Source: Mucilaginibacter yixingensis
GTDB lineage: Bacteria; Bacteroidota; Bacteroidia; Sphingobacteriales; Sphingobacteriaceae
Direction of reading: 5' to 3'
NCBI RefSeq assembly: GCF_041080815.1
Contig: NZ_CP160205.1
Span: 3,720,001-3,784,000, forward strand
Length of the DNA stretch: 64,000 nucleotides
The first letter of the stretch is position 1. Each line of letters begins with the position of its first letter. Of this stretch, positions 9,127 through 18,425 are shown piece by piece. The translations under genes and the position numbers were made by a program. The notes beneath the pieces were generated by a model. That model was given only the letters and a program-made list of their open reading frames with translations, was not told where the DNA came from and made no database searches.

Positions 9127-10455
9127 CTAAAACACCAGTTGCGCCGGGAAATAATACCCGGTATAACTCAGATCTTTTTTCAAAGCGCCGGTAGCGGCAT
9201 CATAAAAGTTCAGATCATCAACAGCGTAATTGGTGCCAAAGCCCGATTTTACCGTGGTTACCAATACCTGATTCTTAACAGGGTCAAAACCAACGCCTGA
9301 ACCATACAACTCTTTGCCTGCATCAATAGTGATAAACGGATTGGTGAACGACGAGGCATTGCCATCGGTATATTTATAAATAGTAGTAGCACCGCTAAAA
9401 GAACCATTTTTGGCAAGATAGATAGCATTCTCTTTGGTAGACGCTGCGATAGAACCCGGGTGCCATGCTGCCCATGAACCATAAACGGTAAACGGAACCG
9501 TGATGGTAGTAACGTTAGCTGTAGCCGGATCGATCTTTAATAATGACGTACCTCCTGCTGCCCAGACCGAGCCATCTGGCGTGCGGGCAAAACCTACCAG
9601 GATACCTGCTACAGTTTTTACTACCGAGTAATCGGCGGCATTTAATACAACCAGCCCTTGCGTAGCCGAAATAACGAAAAGGTAGTTACCGGCTTTAACA
9701 ATATCGCCAATCTGGCCTGATATAGTGCTGATCTTGGTGCCCACGGTCATGCTGCTCAAATCCAACGGATAGATACCTGAACCTGATGTAACGAGTGCGT
9801 GCGTGTTATCCAACCCCACAAAAGCGCGCCAGTCTGATGTTGATGCAGCCGCTACACGACCGGTTTCTTTCAAACTATAACGATCCATAGCTACCAGCGG
9901 ACCATGCGCTTTGGTCAACAGGTAAATCTTATCGTTAAACACGGTTGCAAACTCCACAGTTGAGGTAGCCGGGTTCAGATCTTTATCAGGGTTCTCTTTG
10001 GTAAACACGCTATCTTCTTTCGTGCCGGTATCATAACGATAAAAACTCAGCGAGCCGGTACCGTGCCCAAACCAGCCCTCGTTGGCTATGAAGAAACCGT
10101 TTTCATATTTTCCGTAAACGTGGATGGTGTATTTACTGGTGGTGGTGCCGCCGGCATTGGTAGCTGCAAAATTAATCTGCACATCGCCGCGGGTATCAGG
10201 AGTATAGGTAAAAGTAGAGTCGGTGCCTTTTTGGGTGCCGTTGACGGTCCAGCTATAGGTTACGCCGGTTTTGGCAGCCAGCTTTGGGTGCAGGGTGATG
10301 GCTTTGCCTACGGTTGCGGTGTCCAGTCCGTTCTTGGTTAGCGTAACAGCGGGTTTGTCAGGCAACAGGTCCTGATTTTTCTTACAGGCTGCTGCGGTCA
10401 TCAATATCAGGGCTGATAAAAAGATGGCGGCCTTGTTGTTGTTCAATTGTTTCAT
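9127..10455 (-). CDS. BtuG-like surface lipoprotein, beta-propeller (DUF5074/YncE type), under a B12 riboswitch
   Basis: Lipoprotein of 442 aa; the lipobox LMTAAAC places the lipidated cysteine at residue 24. An Ig/PKD-like domain (about 35-115, with YSWTVNG and INFAATNAGG) precedes a seven-bladed YncE-like propeller that opens with GFFIANEGWFGHGTGSLSFY and contains repeating blades (IYLLTKAHGPLVAMD, VGFARTPDGSVWAAG, DPVKNQVLVTT). This is the architecture of the BtuG surface proteins of Bacteroides, which capture cobalamin for BtuB. It follows the gene at 10478-11359 by 22 bases, and both lie downstream of a cobalamin riboswitch on the same strand, so B12 should repress them. No BtuB TonB-dependent receptor adjoins. 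Role in B12 capture is inferred from fold plus riboswitch. Confidence 0.8.
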   Translation of the reverse strand: MKQLNNNKAAIFLSALILMTAAACKKNQDLLPDKPAVTLTKNGLDTATVGKAITLHPKLAAKTGVTYSWTVNGTQKGTDSTFTYTPDTRGDVQINFAATNAGGTTTSKYTIHVYGKYENGFFIANEGWFGHGTGSLSFYRYDTGTKEDSVFTKENPDKDLNPATSTVEFATVFNDKIYLLTKAHGPLVAMDRYSLKETGRVAAASTSDWRAFVGLDNTHALVTSGSGIYPLDLSSMTVGTKISTISGQIGDIVKAGNYLFVISATQGLVVLNAADYSVVKTVAGILVGFARTPDGSVWAAGGTSLLKIDPATANVTTITVPFTVYGSWAAWHPGSIAASTKENAIYLAKNGSFSGATTIYKYTDGNASSFTNPFITIDAGKELYGSGVGFDPVKNQVLVTTVKSGFGTNYAVDDLNFYDAATGALKKDLSYTGYYFPAQLVF

Positions 10456-10477
10456 GTTTAATAATATATGTGTTTGA

Positions 10478-11359
10478 TTATTTCTTCAATAAGCTCAGAT
10501 CGGCAGCGCCCGTAAACTCGGTTGATTGCTCGCCCAACCAGCCCATGTTGGCCAGTATGCCGGTTTGCACTTTTATAAAGTCGATACCTTTCAGATTGGC
10601 CTTGTTGCCCTTTGCGTCAATAGCAGTGGCGATGTCTATCTGGTCGCCCCCTGCGCTGTTATCGCCATAGCCATAATCAAAAGAGGCACTGGTAATAAAG
10701 CTGGGGTTACTCATATTGATATTAGTTGACGGCAGCAGCGTGCCGGTGTAAGTAACCGTATTGCTTTTGATGCCTTTGGGATAATAGGCCTGTGTATGGA
10801 ACACGTTGGTTTGCACCACGCCGGTTTTACCCTGATTGTCTTTCCACGGCACGCTGCAGGTATCGCAAGCCGGGCGGGTGTAGGTAACGCTGTAGTTGCG
10901 GATGTAGCCGGGTTTAAAATAGGCGCTGCCCTGTATCTCGTACCAGGTATCATCAGCCTTGCCGTTGCCGTTGGTGTCTTGCATCACCCAGATCACAGCG
11001 GGCTCGGCAAATGAGGCAAAGGCATTACCGTAAACAATAAAGTCGGCCTGGCCGTCGCGGTCCATTACGGTGTGGTCAAAGCCAACAGTAATATAACCGC
11101 CCCAGGCGCCCAGGCTTACCAGTCCCTGGATAGTTTTTAGGGTACCGGTGGCGGCGGTGGTATCAGAAATTGTGGTGTTGACGAATTGTCCTGGTGCCGG
11201 GTTAAACTCAATCAGTTGCGTTACATAGGCGTTGCTTTGGGCCGTGGTTGGGCGAATGGTAGATAAAGCGGCGTCATCAGCCTTATCTTTTTTACAGGCT
11301 GCAAAAAGGCTGGCTGCTAATACGATAGCGAGTAAGGCATTAAGTTGATGTGTTTTCAT
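10478..11359 (-). CDS. Surface lipoprotein of the B12-responsive operon
   Basis: Lipoprotein of 293 aa from the start at 11359 (MKTHQLNALLAIV), chosen because it gives a lipobox with the cysteine at residue 22 (ASLFAAC). The longer upstream frame has an implausible Cys/Arg-rich leader. The mature part contains GAWGGYITVGFDHTVMDRDG, a calcium-loop-like DTNGNGKADDTWYEI segment and SFDYGYGDNSAGGDQIDIAT. These match the cell-surface proteins found beside BtuG genes in Bacteroidota cobalamin loci; no enzymatic motif is visible. It is first in the riboswitch-controlled operon, so a corrinoid-binding or receptor-accessory role is likely but not shown. Confidence 0.75.
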   Translation of the reverse strand: MKTHQLNALLAIVLAASLFAACKKDKADDAALSTIRPTTAQSNAYVTQLIEFNPAPGQFVNTTISDTTAATGTLKTIQGLVSLGAWGGYITVGFDHTVMDRDGQADFIVYGNAFASFAEPAVIWVMQDTNGNGKADDTWYEIQGSAYFKPGYIRNYSVTYTRPACDTCSVPWKDNQGKTGVVQTNVFHTQAYYPKGIKSNTVTYTGTLLPSTNINMSNPSFITSASFDYGYGDNSAGGDQIDIATAIDAKGNKANLKGIDFIKVQTGILANMGWLGEQSTEFTGAADLSLLKK

Positions 11360-11654
11360 GATTGTATGTGGGGTTAATGGATAAATGCGCTGGGGTGGAA
11401 ATAGCTTGGGCGGGAAATAAAGACGGGAAGGCCGGTACCGCGCGGAGTTTGCGCAGCAGCAAGTGACCGCCGTTGGGTAACGACGGCAAACAAGAAAGAT
11501 GCAGACAGTAAACGCCACAGCGTTTAGCCAGTACCAATGATTTCATGCGTGTTGTGAGTTTGTGCCCACAGCAAACAGAAAGACATCACTAAAAAATGAT
11601 AATACACTACGGTATGCTCATTCCAGCTTCAATCCCCGAAAGCTATGAATTATA
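11360..11654 (-). other. Leader between riboswitch aptamer and the lipoprotein gene
   Basis: Nearly 300 bases of untranslated leader separate the aptamer from the start codon at 11359. It must hold the expression platform, but I cannot define a convincing antiterminator/terminator pair. A 68-codon frame (start at 11546, end 11340) overlaps the lipoprotein start by 20 bases in another frame and could be a coupled leader peptide; its composition does not look like a real protein. Confidence 0.4.
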
Positions 11655-11830
11655 GTGCTGTGGCAGGTCTTCTGACTTGCTTCCCCTCGGCCCGGTCTTC
11701 CCGCCGCCTTTCGGCAACAGTGACCATTATTGAATGGGCCTTGGTTTTTTAGAAGCTTACAGCTGCGGGACAGTTCCGGATTCTCACCGGATTCCCTTTT
11801 AATCCCGATCGTGAGTTCGGGAACCAAAAG
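11655..11830 (-). promoter_or_regulatory. Cobalamin (AdoCbl-type) riboswitch
   Basis: Read on the minus strand, the conserved core GAATCCGGTGAGAATCCGG is followed by ACTGTCCCGCAGCTGTAAGC, then a CACTG..GCCGAAAGGCGGCGGGAAG section, and closes with the B12-box end GTCAGAAGACCTGCCA. These are the diagnostic elements of the cobalamin riboswitch in the right order and spacing (about 170 nt). It points at the two surface lipoprotein genes below 11359. Binding of B12 would reduce their expression. The call is near certain; the exact outer helix limits are approximate. Confidence 0.96.
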
Positions 11831-11898
11831 CGCTGCAAAGGTAGGGTATTTGGGGATGAAATGGAAGTAGATATGTATAACCCATAATTGCCAGCTTT

Positions 11899-11980
11899 GT
11901 CATGCTGAGGAACGAAGCATCTCTGAGGACCATCCTATTTGCTCATCCACAGAGATACTTCGCTATCGCTCAGTATGACA
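11899..11980. repeat. Extragenic palindrome, TGTCATGCTGAG type
   Basis: Starts GTCATGCTGAGGAACGAAGC and ends TACTTCGCTATCGCTCAGTA then TGACA. It is nearly identical at both ends to 5041-5123, differing in the loop. A 64-codon frame across it and the next element is not a gene. Confidence 0.85.
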
Positions 11981-11994
11981 AGTTAAAAAAGGAT

Positions 11995-12066
11995 GTCATG
12001 CTGAGCCCCGTCGAAGCACGGTGGGAGGGCCTCTCCGCGCAAGTCTTCGACAAGCTCAGACTGACA
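11995..12066. repeat. Extragenic palindrome, GAGCCCCGTCGAAGCA type
   Basis: Starts GTCATGCTGAGCCCCGTCGA and ends CTTCGACAAGCTCAGACTGA, forming inverted arms. It belongs to the same family as 21276-21350, 54791-54891 and 61513-61612. Confidence 0.8.
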
Positions 12067-12537
12067 GCCCTCTCGTTTGTCATTTCACTTTTATAGTCCA
12101 CTGCTGGGATTCTAATATTCAGTATGACATATTCACTTGAGCTTCAATCAATCTCCTTTCTTATTAACTAACCTTAAACCCGCTGTAAACAGCGCCTTTA
12201 TTTATTGTTGTGATGTTAAATATTTATTCAACCAACCTTAACATAGCACATGTTTTTACAAGCTAATGACGGAGACACACGCACTACATCAACAAGCTAA
12301 TAATCAATTATTTAATCAAATAATTTACACTTATTAAACACTAACTGAACGCTTATTTTTCAATTGTTTAATATTAGCCTATACTGATTAATGATTAATT
12401 AATTCAGGCTTCGCATTATCTAAAAACGGCTACTCTACTTTTAAAACTATCAAACATTCTGTTCTTACACCGGGGCAAAAAGCAATAAAAAGCCAGACCC
12501 GGTTCGGTTAGAAAATTGATTTGTTTTAATCCATTTC
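12067..12537 (+). promoter_or_regulatory. AT-rich upstream region of the glycan operon
   Basis: About 470 bases with no credible coding frame and far more A+T than the flanking genes, rich in TTAAT/ATTAA runs. It must contain the promoter and leader of the operon beginning at 12538. I could not single out a convincing -33/-7 pair among many AT-rich candidates. Confidence 0.4.
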
Positions 12538-13593
12538 ATGCAGAAAATTCTGTTTATCACAGGCTCCCTCAACCAGACCTCTCAGATGCACCAGATTGCC
12601 GATGAGTTGCCTGAGTACGACTGCTGGTTTAGCCAGCTTTTCACCGATTCGCCGGTAGTAAATAAGCTTATCCGCCGCACATCGCTGTTAAACAGCACCA
12701 TATTGGCGGGCAATTTCAAGCTTAATTCAGAGCGTTACCTGCGCAAGCATGGCCTGCAAATTGACTATGCCGCCCGTCGTAATGATTATGATCTGATAGT
12801 CTACTGCAGCGATATGATCATCCCGCCCCGCATGCGCGACACCAAGACCATCTGGGTGCAGGAAGGCATGACCGACCGCTACACGCCCGTAAGCCATATT
12901 GTAAAAGCTACCGGGTTACCATCATTCTTAACCGGTAATACCTCGCTCAACGGCTCATCCAACATTTGCGATGTGTACTGCGCGGCCTCTAATGGTTATA
13001 AAGACTATTTCGCCAAAAACGGTACAGACCGCCGCAAGATTGCCGTGACCGGCATGCCTAACTATGATAACGTTGCCCAGTTTCTGAATAACGATTTCCC
13101 TCACCGCGACTATGTAATGGTAGCCACTACCGATATGCGCGAGACCTACCGCTATGAAAACCGCCCCGCCTTTATTAAAGAAGCGGTGAAAATTGCTGGC
13201 GGCAGGCAACTGCTGTTCAAGCTGCACCCAAACGAAGTGGTAGATCGTGCGGTAGCCGAGATCAAAAAACACGCTCCGGCTGGTACACTTATTTATAGCA
13301 GCGGCAACACCAACCACATGATTGCCAATTGCAGCGAGCTGATTACGCAATACTCAACCGTTGTTTATACCGGCATCATTCTGGGCAAAAAAGTGCACTC
13401 GTGGTTTGATGTCAATCAGCTTAACCGGCTGGCGCCACTGCAAAACGGCGGACAATCGGCCCGAAACATTGCCAGCGTGTGCCGCGCATTTATGATGCAC
13501 AAGGGCAACAAGCAAAGCTTTAATCCAAGTGCCGCACTACAACAATACAACAACCTACCGCTGCCAGAAGAAGAAATGCTGATGGTAAGCTGA
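12538..13593 (+). CDS. GT-B-like glycosyltransferase / capsule-synthesis family protein
   Basis: Cytoplasmic protein of 351 aa, first gene of a nine-gene operon. The N terminus (MQKILFITGSLNQTSQMHQI) is a Rossmann-like GT-B start, and the C-terminal half holds LFKLHPNE (about 224-231) and SELITQYSTVVYTGIILGK, the phosphate/nucleotide-binding region typical of KpsC/KpsS, CDP-glycerol transferase and UDP-GlcNAc 2-epimerase-like enzymes. With an NTP-transferase and NeuB-type synthase downstream, it most likely transfers the activated sugar made by this operon. An epimerase role cannot be excluded. Donor and acceptor are unknown. Confidence 0.65.
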   Translation: MQKILFITGSLNQTSQMHQIADELPEYDCWFSQLFTDSPVVNKLIRRTSLLNSTILAGNFKLNSERYLRKHGLQIDYAARRNDYDLIVYCSDMIIPPRMRDTKTIWVQEGMTDRYTPVSHIVKATGLPSFLTGNTSLNGSSNICDVYCAASNGYKDYFAKNGTDRRKIAVTGMPNYDNVAQFLNNDFPHRDYVMVATTDMRETYRYENRPAFIKEAVKIAGGRQLLFKLHPNEVVDRAVAEIKKHAPAGTLIYSSGNTNHMIANCSELITQYSTVVYTGIILGKKVHSWFDVNQLNRLAPLQNGGQSARNIASVCRAFMMHKGNKQSFNPSAALQQYNNLPLPEEEMLMVS

Positions 13594-13606
13594 AAAACAT
13601 AAAGTT

Positions 13607-14434
13607 ATGCCTAAAAAAATTGTAATAGTGGTTCAGGCGCGCATGTCGTCAAGCCGTTTGCCGGGGAAGGTGATGATGCCTGTTCTGGGTAAAAGCCTGC
13701 TGGCGCAAATGGTAAGACGTTTGCTGATGATCCGCCATACGGCAACCGTGGTTATTGCCACCTCGCAGGAAGCCGAAGACGATATTATTGAACAGGAGGC
13801 CCACAAGCTGAAGGTTGCCTGCTACCGTGGCAGCCTGGATAATTTGCTGGACCGCCACTACGAGGTAGGTGAACTTTACAATGCCGAACTGGTGGTAAAG
13901 ATCCCGTCAGACTGCCCGCTGATTGATCCGCGCATTATTGATCAGACGCTGAGCTACTACTTTGATCACAAGAACCAGTTCGATTATGTGAGCAACCTGC
14001 ATCCGGCTACCTGGCCCGACGGTAATGATGTGGAAGTAATGACCATGGACTGCCTCAATAACGCCTGGGAAAACGCTACCCGCCAGCTGGAGCTAGAGCA
14101 TACCACGCCATACATCTGGGAAAACCCTGACAAGTTCCGCATTGGTAACCTGACCTGGGAAACTGGCCTGGACTACTCCATGTCGCACCGTTTCACCATT
14201 GATTACGAGGCCGACTATCAATTCGTCAAACGTGTTTTTGAAGAACTGTATCCAAAGGCAGAGGATTTCTCTTGTCAGGATATCCTCGATCTGTTAGAAC
14301 GCAAACCCGAGATCTACGAACTGAACAGCCAATACGCCGGCGTGAACTGGTACCGCCATCACCTTGACGAACTCAGAACCGTTGGTACAGACCAAACCAA
14401 AGATGCCCCTGAAACCGCTATTGAACTTATTTAA
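13607..14434 (+). CDS. SpsF-like cytidylyltransferase (CMP-sugar synthetase family)
   Basis: Nucleotidyltransferase of 275 aa of the acylneuraminate cytidylyltransferase / SpsF family. The NTP-binding start VQARMSSSRLPGKVMM (about 8-23) is the hallmark, followed by VVIATSQEAEDDII, a VKIPSDCPLIDP stretch (the metal-binding Asp motif) and a DVEVMTMD segment. It would activate a 3-deoxy-ulosonic or nonulosonic acid as its CMP derivative. It lies 13 bases after the glycosyltransferase gene. SpsF proteins occur with NeuB/SpsE in several surface-glycan clusters, and here a NeuB domain is encoded five genes downstream. Confidence 0.85.
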   Translation: MPKKIVIVVQARMSSSRLPGKVMMPVLGKSLLAQMVRRLLMIRHTATVVIATSQEAEDDIIEQEAHKLKVACYRGSLDNLLDRHYEVGELYNAELVVKIPSDCPLIDPRIIDQTLSYYFDHKNQFDYVSNLHPATWPDGNDVEVMTMDCLNNAWENATRQLELEHTTPYIWENPDKFRIGNLTWETGLDYSMSHRFTIDYEADYQFVKRVFEELYPKAEDFSCQDILDLLERKPEIYELNSQYAGVNWYRHHLDELRTVGTDQTKDAPETAIELI

Positions 14435-14439
14435 ACTGA

Positions 14440-15306
14440 ATGGACTCAACTCAAAACTATAATCCGGAACAACTAACGGCTACCGCATTTAAGGTGCGCG
14501 AGCATATCATCCGCATGTCTACAGATGGCGGTTGTTTTATTGGCGCTTCGCTCTCTGCGGTAGACCTGATTGTTTACCTGTACAACAACTTTTTAAACAT
14601 CACGGCAGATAACCTGGACGACGAGAACCGCGATTACCTGTTCCTCTCTAAAGGACATGACGTGCCTGCGCTGTACGGCACACTGGCAGAGCTGGGCATT
14701 CTGGAAACGGAGCGCTTGCAAAACCACCTGTCTATCAACGATCATATCTACTGGCATCCCAACACCAAAATTCCGGGCATCGAGTTTCATTCGGGCTCAT
14801 TGGGTCACCTGCCGTCGGTAGCTATTGGCGTGGCTATGGATATCAAACTGCGTGGCGGCAACAACAAAGTGATCTGCATTTTAGGAGACGGCGAGTTGAA
14901 CGAGGGCACCTGCTGGGAAGCCATGCTGGTAGCCAACGCTTATAAACTTGACAACCTGATTTTTGTGGTTGACCGTAACCAGTTCCAGGCCAACATCCGT
15001 ACCGAAGAACTCATTCCGCTGGAACCACTGGCCGATAAATTTGCTGCCTTCGGCGCCGCCGTTAAACGTATAGACGGGCACAACTTTGATGCCCTGCACG
15101 AGGCTTTCAGCGCCTACCCTTTCCACCCGGGCAAACCCAACGTGGTCATTGCCGATACCATGCGTGGCAAAGGTCTACCCAGTATACAAGAACGTGCCGA
15201 CCGCTGGTTCTGCAATTTTTCTGGTGATGAGATCGATCAATTACTGCTCGAACTGCATGGCAACCATACTACCCAACTGACATCTGAAACTTTAATCGTT
15301 CGTTAA
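14440..15306 (+). CDS. Transketolase N-terminal (TPP-binding) subunit, biosynthetic operon copy
   Basis: First half of a split transketolase, 288 aa, binding thiamine diphosphate. Visible: GGCFIGASLSAVDLIVYLY near the N terminus, LSKGHDVPALYG, FHSGSLGHLPSVAIG and the TPP/Mg motif GDGELNEGTCWEAMLVANAY (starting about residue 149, GDG..N). The partner C-terminal subunit starts on the last base of its stop codon (TAATG). In this position it probably makes or rearranges a ketose precursor by C2 transfer for the glycan pathway rather than serving the pentose phosphate cycle. A second, catabolic pair is at 46875-48912. Confidence 0.88.
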   Translation: MDSTQNYNPEQLTATAFKVREHIIRMSTDGGCFIGASLSAVDLIVYLYNNFLNITADNLDDENRDYLFLSKGHDVPALYGTLAELGILETERLQNHLSINDHIYWHPNTKIPGIEFHSGSLGHLPSVAIGVAMDIKLRGGNNKVICILGDGELNEGTCWEAMLVANAYKLDNLIFVVDRNQFQANIRTEELIPLEPLADKFAAFGAAVKRIDGHNFDALHEAFSAYPFHPGKPNVVIADTMRGKGLPSIQERADRWFCNFSGDEIDQLLLELHGNHTTQLTSETLIVR

Positions 15307-16244
15307 TGATGAATTACGAAGCACTACTTACCGAAACCGCCTGGGCCGATGACCGCTTTGTGGTGATGACCGCAGAGAACCGCGCCCTGGTGCGTAACAT
15401 GCCTGCCACACTGGGCAACCGCTTTATTGATACCGGTATAACCGAGCAAACCATGATTGGCGCTGCCGCTGGTCTGGCACTGCGCGGCCGCACGCCGGTT
15501 ATTCATGCCCTGGCTGCCTTTTTAACCATGCGTGCGTATGAGTTTGTACGTACCGATCTGGGTATTGCCAACCTGCCAGGCAAACTGAGCGGTTTTATCC
15601 CCGGCTTTCTTTCAGATGCTAACGGCCCCACGCACCAGGCTATTGAAGATGTAGCCATTATGCGCGGCATCCCTAATATGACGGTGTTTGCCCCTGCTGA
15701 TGAAGACGACCTGCTGAAAATGATGCCTGCCATCTGGGCATCACCTAATCCGGCTTATACCCGTATCAACACCCGCAAAACCAATTACGTGCACGCCCCA
15801 TTTGAGCTGGGCAAAGCCGAAGTGGTTTCAAACGGTAAAGACGTAACCATCCTTACCTACGGACTAATGTTTGAGCAGGCCATGATTGCCGCTGAAATAC
15901 TGGAAGCCGAAGGCCTGTTGGTTGGCGTAGTGAACATGCGCAGCCTGAAACCGGTAGACGAAAATGCCATCCTGAATGCTGCCGCCAGCGACCTGGTAGT
16001 AACCCTGGAAGATCATTTTGTAACCGGCGGCCTGTACAGCATCGTTGCCGAAACTTTATTAAAACACCGCACTACCGCCAACGTGCTACCGATAGCGCTG
16101 AACGAAAAATGGTTCCGCCCGGCACTGCTGCCTGATGTGTTGCAGTATGAAGGCTTTACCGGCAAACAGATTGCCGAGCGCATACTGGGCTACCAAACCG
16201 CAGGCGATCAGCCACTCATTTTAGCTAATGAATTTGCAGAATAA
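15306..16244 (+). CDS. Transketolase C-terminal subunit, biosynthetic operon copy
   Basis: Second half of the split transketolase, 312 aa: pyrimidine-binding domain with the catalytic glutamate region DTGITEQTMIGAAAGLAL (about 40-57), GPTHQAIEDVAIMRGIPNM, and the C-terminal transketolase domain (VTILTYGLMFEQAMIAA). The start overlaps the previous stop by one base, which ensures equal synthesis of the two subunits. Compared with the catabolic pair in this window the active-site context is similar but the sequences are clearly distinct paralogues. Substrate unknown. Confidence 0.88.
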   Translation: MMNYEALLTETAWADDRFVVMTAENRALVRNMPATLGNRFIDTGITEQTMIGAAAGLALRGRTPVIHALAAFLTMRAYEFVRTDLGIANLPGKLSGFIPGFLSDANGPTHQAIEDVAIMRGIPNMTVFAPADEDDLLKMMPAIWASPNPAYTRINTRKTNYVHAPFELGKAEVVSNGKDVTILTYGLMFEQAMIAAEILEAEGLLVGVVNMRSLKPVDENAILNAAASDLVVTLEDHFVTGGLYSIVAETLLKHRTTANVLPIALNEKWFRPALLPDVLQYEGFTGKQIAERILGYQTAGDQPLILANEFAE

Positions 16245-16259
16245 TTGATTAAGACCACC

Positions 16260-17603
16260 ATGTCAAACACCATCAACCTGAACAATGATTACCCGGTAAT
16301 TACCGAGTCAGACAAATTATATGAGCGCGCCCTGAAGGTGCAAAAACCGGTTACCCAAACCCTGGCTAAAGGCCCGGGCCAGTTTACCAAAGGCGTTGCT
16401 CCAAAGTATATTACCAAAGGCCAGGGCAGCCACGTGTGGGATGCCGACGGCAACGAGTATATTGACTACAACGCGGCTATCGGCCCGGTTTCTCTGGGTT
16501 ATTGCTACCCTGCGGTAGACGAGGCCATCACCGAACAGCTGAAAAGCGGTATCACCTTCTCTCTAATGCACCCGCTGGAAGTTGAAGTTGCTGAACTGAT
16601 TAGCCAGGTGATCCCAAATGCCGAGGCCGTAAAAATCTCTAAAACCGGTGCCGATGTTTGTTCGGCTGCCATCCGCGTAGCGCGTGCCTTTACCGGCAGA
16701 GATAAAGTGTTTTGCTGCGGCTATCACGGCTGGCACGATTGGTATATCGGTATCACCAGTCGCAACGCGGGTATTCCTGAAGCTATTCAGGAGATGACCT
16801 ATACTTTCCAGTATAACGATATCGAATCTATCAAAGCTGCGCTGGACGAAACCGTTGCCGCGCTGATATTGGAGCCATTCATCTTTGAGGCGCCCAAACC
16901 TGGCTTCCTGCATGAACTGGCTGAGGCTTGTCGCGAAAATGGCACCCTGCTGATTTTTGACGAAATGTGGACCGGCTTCCGCATTGCCCTGGGTGGCGCG
17001 CAAGAGTACTTCGGCGTACAGGCCGACTTAGCCGTATTCTCTAAAGCCTGCGCCAATGGCATGCCTATCGCGCTGTTGACTGGTCGTGCTGATGTAATGG
17101 AACTGTTCAATTCAGAAGTATTCAGCTACACCACTTTTGGCGGCGAGGCCCTTTCGCTGGCGGCTTGTATGGCTACCATCAAAGAGCTGCGCGATAAAGA
17201 CGTACCAACTTACCTTGATCTGAAAGGCGATCTGTTAAAACACGGTTACAACACCCTGGCTATTGAACTGGGCATGGATAAATATACCCGCTGCGTAGGC
17301 TACAACTGCCGCAGCATGGTAACCTTTACCCCTGATGCCGGCAACGGACTGGAAGTAAAAGCGCTGATGCAGCAGGAGATGATTAAGCGCGGCATTCTGT
17401 GGGCCGGTTTCCACAACATGTGCTTCAGCCATACTGACGAGGATATCGACTATACGCTGGAGGCCTATCGCGCCGTGCTGCCAATTGTAAAAGAGGCCAT
17501 TGAAAGCGGCGATGTAAAAAGCTACCTGAAAGGCGAAGTATTGGAGGCCGTCTTCCGCAAGGTGGATAACTATAACATTAAACCTAAAGCTGCTGCGCTG
17601 TAA
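16260..17603 (+). CDS. Class III aminotransferase, glutamate-1-semialdehyde aminomutase type
   Basis: PLP-dependent enzyme of 447 aa. The ATG at 16260 is preferred over a TTG 15 bases upstream. The fold-type I layout is clear: [20 protein letters not shown] near the start, [33 protein letters not shown] (phosphate-binding region), [17 protein letters not shown] and the PLP-lysine motif [12 protein letters not shown] (Lys about residue 262). It resembles HemL, but its place among sugar-nucleotide genes shows that it transfers or moves an amino group on a sugar precursor. It overlaps the SDR gene by one base. Class is firm, substrate is inferred. Confidence 0.85.
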   Translation: MSNTINLNNDYPVITESDKLYERALKVQKPVTQTLAKGPGQFTKGVAPKYITKGQGSHVWDADGNEYIDYNAAIGPVSLGYCYPAVDEAITEQLKSGITFSLMHPLEVEVAELISQVIPNAEAVKISKTGADVCSAAIRVARAFTGRDKVFCCGYHGWHDWYIGITSRNAGIPEAIQEMTYTFQYNDIESIKAALDETVAALILEPFIFEAPKPGFLHELAEACRENGTLLIFDEMWTGFRIALGGAQEYFGVQADLAVFSKACANGMPIALLTGRADVMELFNSEVFSYTTFGGEALSLAACMATIKELRDKDVPTYLDLKGDLLKHGYNTLAIELGMDKYTRCVGYNCRSMVTFTPDAGNGLEVKALMQQEMIKRGILWAGFHNMCFSHTDEDIDYTLEAYRAVLPIVKEAIESGDVKSYLKGEVLEAVFRKVDNYNIKPKAAAL

Positions 17604-18406
17604 TGGAGCTCTTCTCTTTAAAAGGCAAAACAGCGGTAGTAACGGGCGCAACCGGACTGATCGGTCGCAAGCATTGCGAGGCCCTGGCCATGGCCGGCGC
17701 CAACGTAGTAGCCACCGACGTTAACGAACAAGGCGTTACCGCGCTGGCTGCCCAACTGGGTGAGCAACACCTGGGCCTGGCAATGGATGTAACCAAAAAA
17801 GACTCTGTAAGCGCCGCTCTGGAACAGGTTTTAAGTCGTTACAGATCGGTAGACATACTGGTAAACAACGCTGCCATTAATGACATGTTCGAGAAACCGG
17901 CAATGGCCAAAGAGCTGTCGGCATTTGAGAACTATCCGCTGGAAGCCTTGCAGCTTTCTATGGATGTAAACATTACCGGCGTGTTTTTGTGCTCGCAGGT
18001 GTTCGGCACCAAAATGGCCGAAAAAGGCAGCGGCAGCATCATCAACGTGGCATCCACCTACGGCATGGTGGGGCCAGATCAATCTATTTACATCGATGAG
18101 AACGGCGAGCAGGGTTTCTATAAATCTGCCGCCTACCCTATCACCAAGGGCGCTGTCATCAACTTTACCCGTTTCCTGGCGGCCTACTGGGGCAACAAGG
18201 GGGTGCGGGTAAACACGCTCTCGCCGGGCGGTGTAGAGAATGGACAAACCGCTCATTTCAACAAACAATATTCAGCTAAAACTTTACTGGGCCGCATGGC
18301 CAACGCTACTGATTACCAGGGTGCCTTAATCTTCCTTGCCAGCGATGCATCGGCCTATATGACCGGCGCTAACCTGGTGGTAGATGGCGGCTGGACAGCA
18401 ATTTGA
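17603..18406 (+). CDS. Short-chain dehydrogenase/reductase
   Basis: Classical SDR, 267 aa. The NAD(P)-binding motif TGATGLIG is at about 14-21, the NNAAIN motif at about 88-93, catalytic Ser in INVASTYGM (about 147-155), and the catalytic YPITK at about 177-181. A VDGGW C terminus is typical. An acidic residue after beta-2 (VVATDVNEQ) suggests NAD(H) preference. It begins on the last base of the aminotransferase stop codon. In this operon it probably oxidises or reduces a sugar hydroxyl next to the aminotransferase step. Confidence 0.88.
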   Translation: MELFSLKGKTAVVTGATGLIGRKHCEALAMAGANVVATDVNEQGVTALAAQLGEQHLGLAMDVTKKDSVSAALEQVLSRYRSVDILVNNAAINDMFEKPAMAKELSAFENYPLEALQLSMDVNITGVFLCSQVFGTKMAEKGSGSIINVASTYGMVGPDQSIYIDENGEQGFYKSAAYPITKGAVINFTRFLAAYWGNKGVRVNTLSPGGVENGQTAHFNKQYSAKTLLGRMANATDYQGALIFLASDASAYMTGANLVVDGGWTAI

Positions 18407-18425
18407 TAACCCGAAAAAAAACTAT

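Noticed and set aside
11902..12096. 64-codon plus-strand frame
   Set aside because: It reads through two extragenic palindromes and the same peptide pattern (MLRNEASLRT) recurs at 5041, so it is repeat-derived.
12067..12537. Possible additional small gene or sRNA before the glycan operon
   Set aside because: AT-rich, no open frame of note and no recognisable RNA fold; left as promoter region.
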